Source of the DNA: GCA-2732755 sp965228265
GTDB lineage: Bacteria; Planctomycetota; Phycisphaerae; Phycisphaerales; UBA1924
Length of the DNA: 64,000 nt
NCBI GenBank assembly: GCA_965228265.1
Contig: OZ245804.1
Coordinates: forward strand, 3,195,508-3,259,507
Direction of reading: 5' to 3'
Of this stretch, positions 63,374 to 64,000 are shown one piece after another. Below the pieces are notes generated by a model. That model made no database searches and was not told where the DNA came from. It saw nothing but the letters and a program-made list of their open reading frames with translations. The translations under genes and the position numbers were made by a program. The number at the start of each line of letters is the position of its first letter. Position 1 is the first letter of the stretch.

Positions 63374-64000
63374 TTAAAGTGCCTGTGCTTCTTGGTTTGC
63401 TTTCTTCCCCGGCAGCAGCATCTCTGCCATCACCAGCAAACCGAGCAGCCCCACACCCGCTGACGACAGGAACCCGCCGACGACGATCGCGTACGCCCAG
63501 AACGCCTGGAACCGCGCGAGCCACTGGCCCGTGATGTCAAAGAAGAGCCCGACGCCCGCGATGGCCGCGATGCCGCCCACGAGCAGCCCGGGCCAGCGTG
63601 TCATCGCGCCGAGGAGCGTGAGCATGATCAGCACCATCGAGAGGCTCGGTGCGTGCACGTGCATCGACAGCGCGATGATGCGCTCGTTCTTTGGGTTGAT
63701 CTCACGGCTCACCGCGATCGGCTGGATATCGCTGAAGTAGCCCAGCGGCACCTCGTCCCCGATGCCGTCGCCCTCGGTTGCGCCGCGGGTGTGGCAGTTC
63801 AAACAATTGACCGCGATAATCTCGGCCGGCGCCATATCACCAAGGTCAAAGTTGTCGTAGTCCTCTCCGATGCGGTCGCTCTCGAGCCACGAGATCAGCG
63901 CGGTCCGCTCCTCGCTGGCCAGCGTTTCCGGGTGTCCGCTCTTGAGTGATTCGAGCAACGGCGAGGGCGAGACGACGCCGTGGTACGCGCCGACGATGTC
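63374..64000 (-). CDS. Membrane-bound cytochrome c protein, 5' end beyond the window
   Basis: The frame is open from the window edge to a stop at 63374; about 208 residues are visible. A C-x2-C-H haem site CLNCHTRGATEGDG lies in a soluble part, followed by four hydrophobic segments (SLSMVLIMLTLLGAMTRWPGLL; VGGIAAIAGVGLFFDITGQWL; FQAFWAYAIVVGGFLSS; AGVGLLGLLVMAEMLL) and a polar end. No family is recognised. A TTG at 63956-63958 could be misread as a start, but the frame continues upstream as DIVGAYHGVVSPSPL, so the real start is outside the window. It may belong to a respiratory or electron-transfer system. Confidence 0.8.
   Translation of the reverse strand, partial: DIVGAYHGVVSPSPLLESLKSGHPETLASEERTALISWLESDRIGEDYDNFDLGDMAPAEIIAVNCLNCHTRGATEGDGIGDEVPLGYFSDIQPIAVSREINPKNERIIALSMHVHAPSLSMVLIMLTLLGAMTRWPGLLVGGIAAIAGVGLFFDITGQWLARFQAFWAYAIVVGGFLSSAGVGLLGLLVMAEMLLPGKKANQEAQAL

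Overview
The window is GC-rich, gene-dense chromosomal DNA that looks like a member of the Planctomycetota, most likely class Phycisphaerae. The evidence is a 53-residue Planctomycetes/Verrucomicrobia/Chlamydiae small basic protein (597-758), a Planctomycetes/Verrucomicrobia-restricted Minf_1886-type protein (15117-15506), a secreted protein ending in a PEP-CTERM-like sorting tail, a DUF1800/DUF1501 pair, and intergenic inverted-repeat elements of a kind common in these genomes. Placement is inference; there is no rRNA in the window.

Layout. 1-5243: partial aminotransferase, small basic protein and a membrane-anchored K/P/E-rich protein (minus strand), then nuoI, a PEP-CTERM-type protein, pyrF and a DUF971 protein. 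5240-13411: recG, a small helix-turn-helix regulator behind a 16-bp perfect palindrome, polX, a ThuA-like protein, ffh and an exported protein ending in a zinc ribbon. 13432-20128: AI-2E family transporter, Minf_1886 protein and the CcsA/ResB system II cytochrome c maturation pair. 20153-23382: amidohydrolase, divergent OmpA lipoprotein and MlaE-type permease.

23631-40723 is the centrepiece: a minus-strand respiratory run beginning with alternative complex III (actA-F), then a small membrane protein, an SCO copper chaperone, and a caa3-type (A2 family) cytochrome c oxidase (subunits II, I, III, IV) plus a membrane protein. A haem A synthase gene diverges from its upstream end. With ccsA/resB nearby, the window encodes quinol oxidation, electron transfer, O2 reduction and the haem/copper assembly factors.

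40810-51388: DUF1800/DUF1501 pair, a small membrane protein, superoxide dismutase, a sigma-70-family factor, and a three-gene group made of an intact PilT-type ATPase, a membrane-anchored PilB/GspE-like protein whose catalytic residues are substituted, and a large CvpA-like protein. This group is the best candidate for something poorly described.

51535-56608 is a minus-strand information-processing run: tRNA-Gln, a GlmU-like nucleotidyltransferase, prs, rplY, pth, rpsF, ssb, rplI (no rpsR). 56906-64000: SWIM zinc-finger protein, sulfotransferase, SNF2 helicase, an exported xylose-isomerase-like TIM-barrel protein, a dispersed repeat and a partial membrane cytochrome c. No CRISPR array, prophage or insertion sequence was seen.
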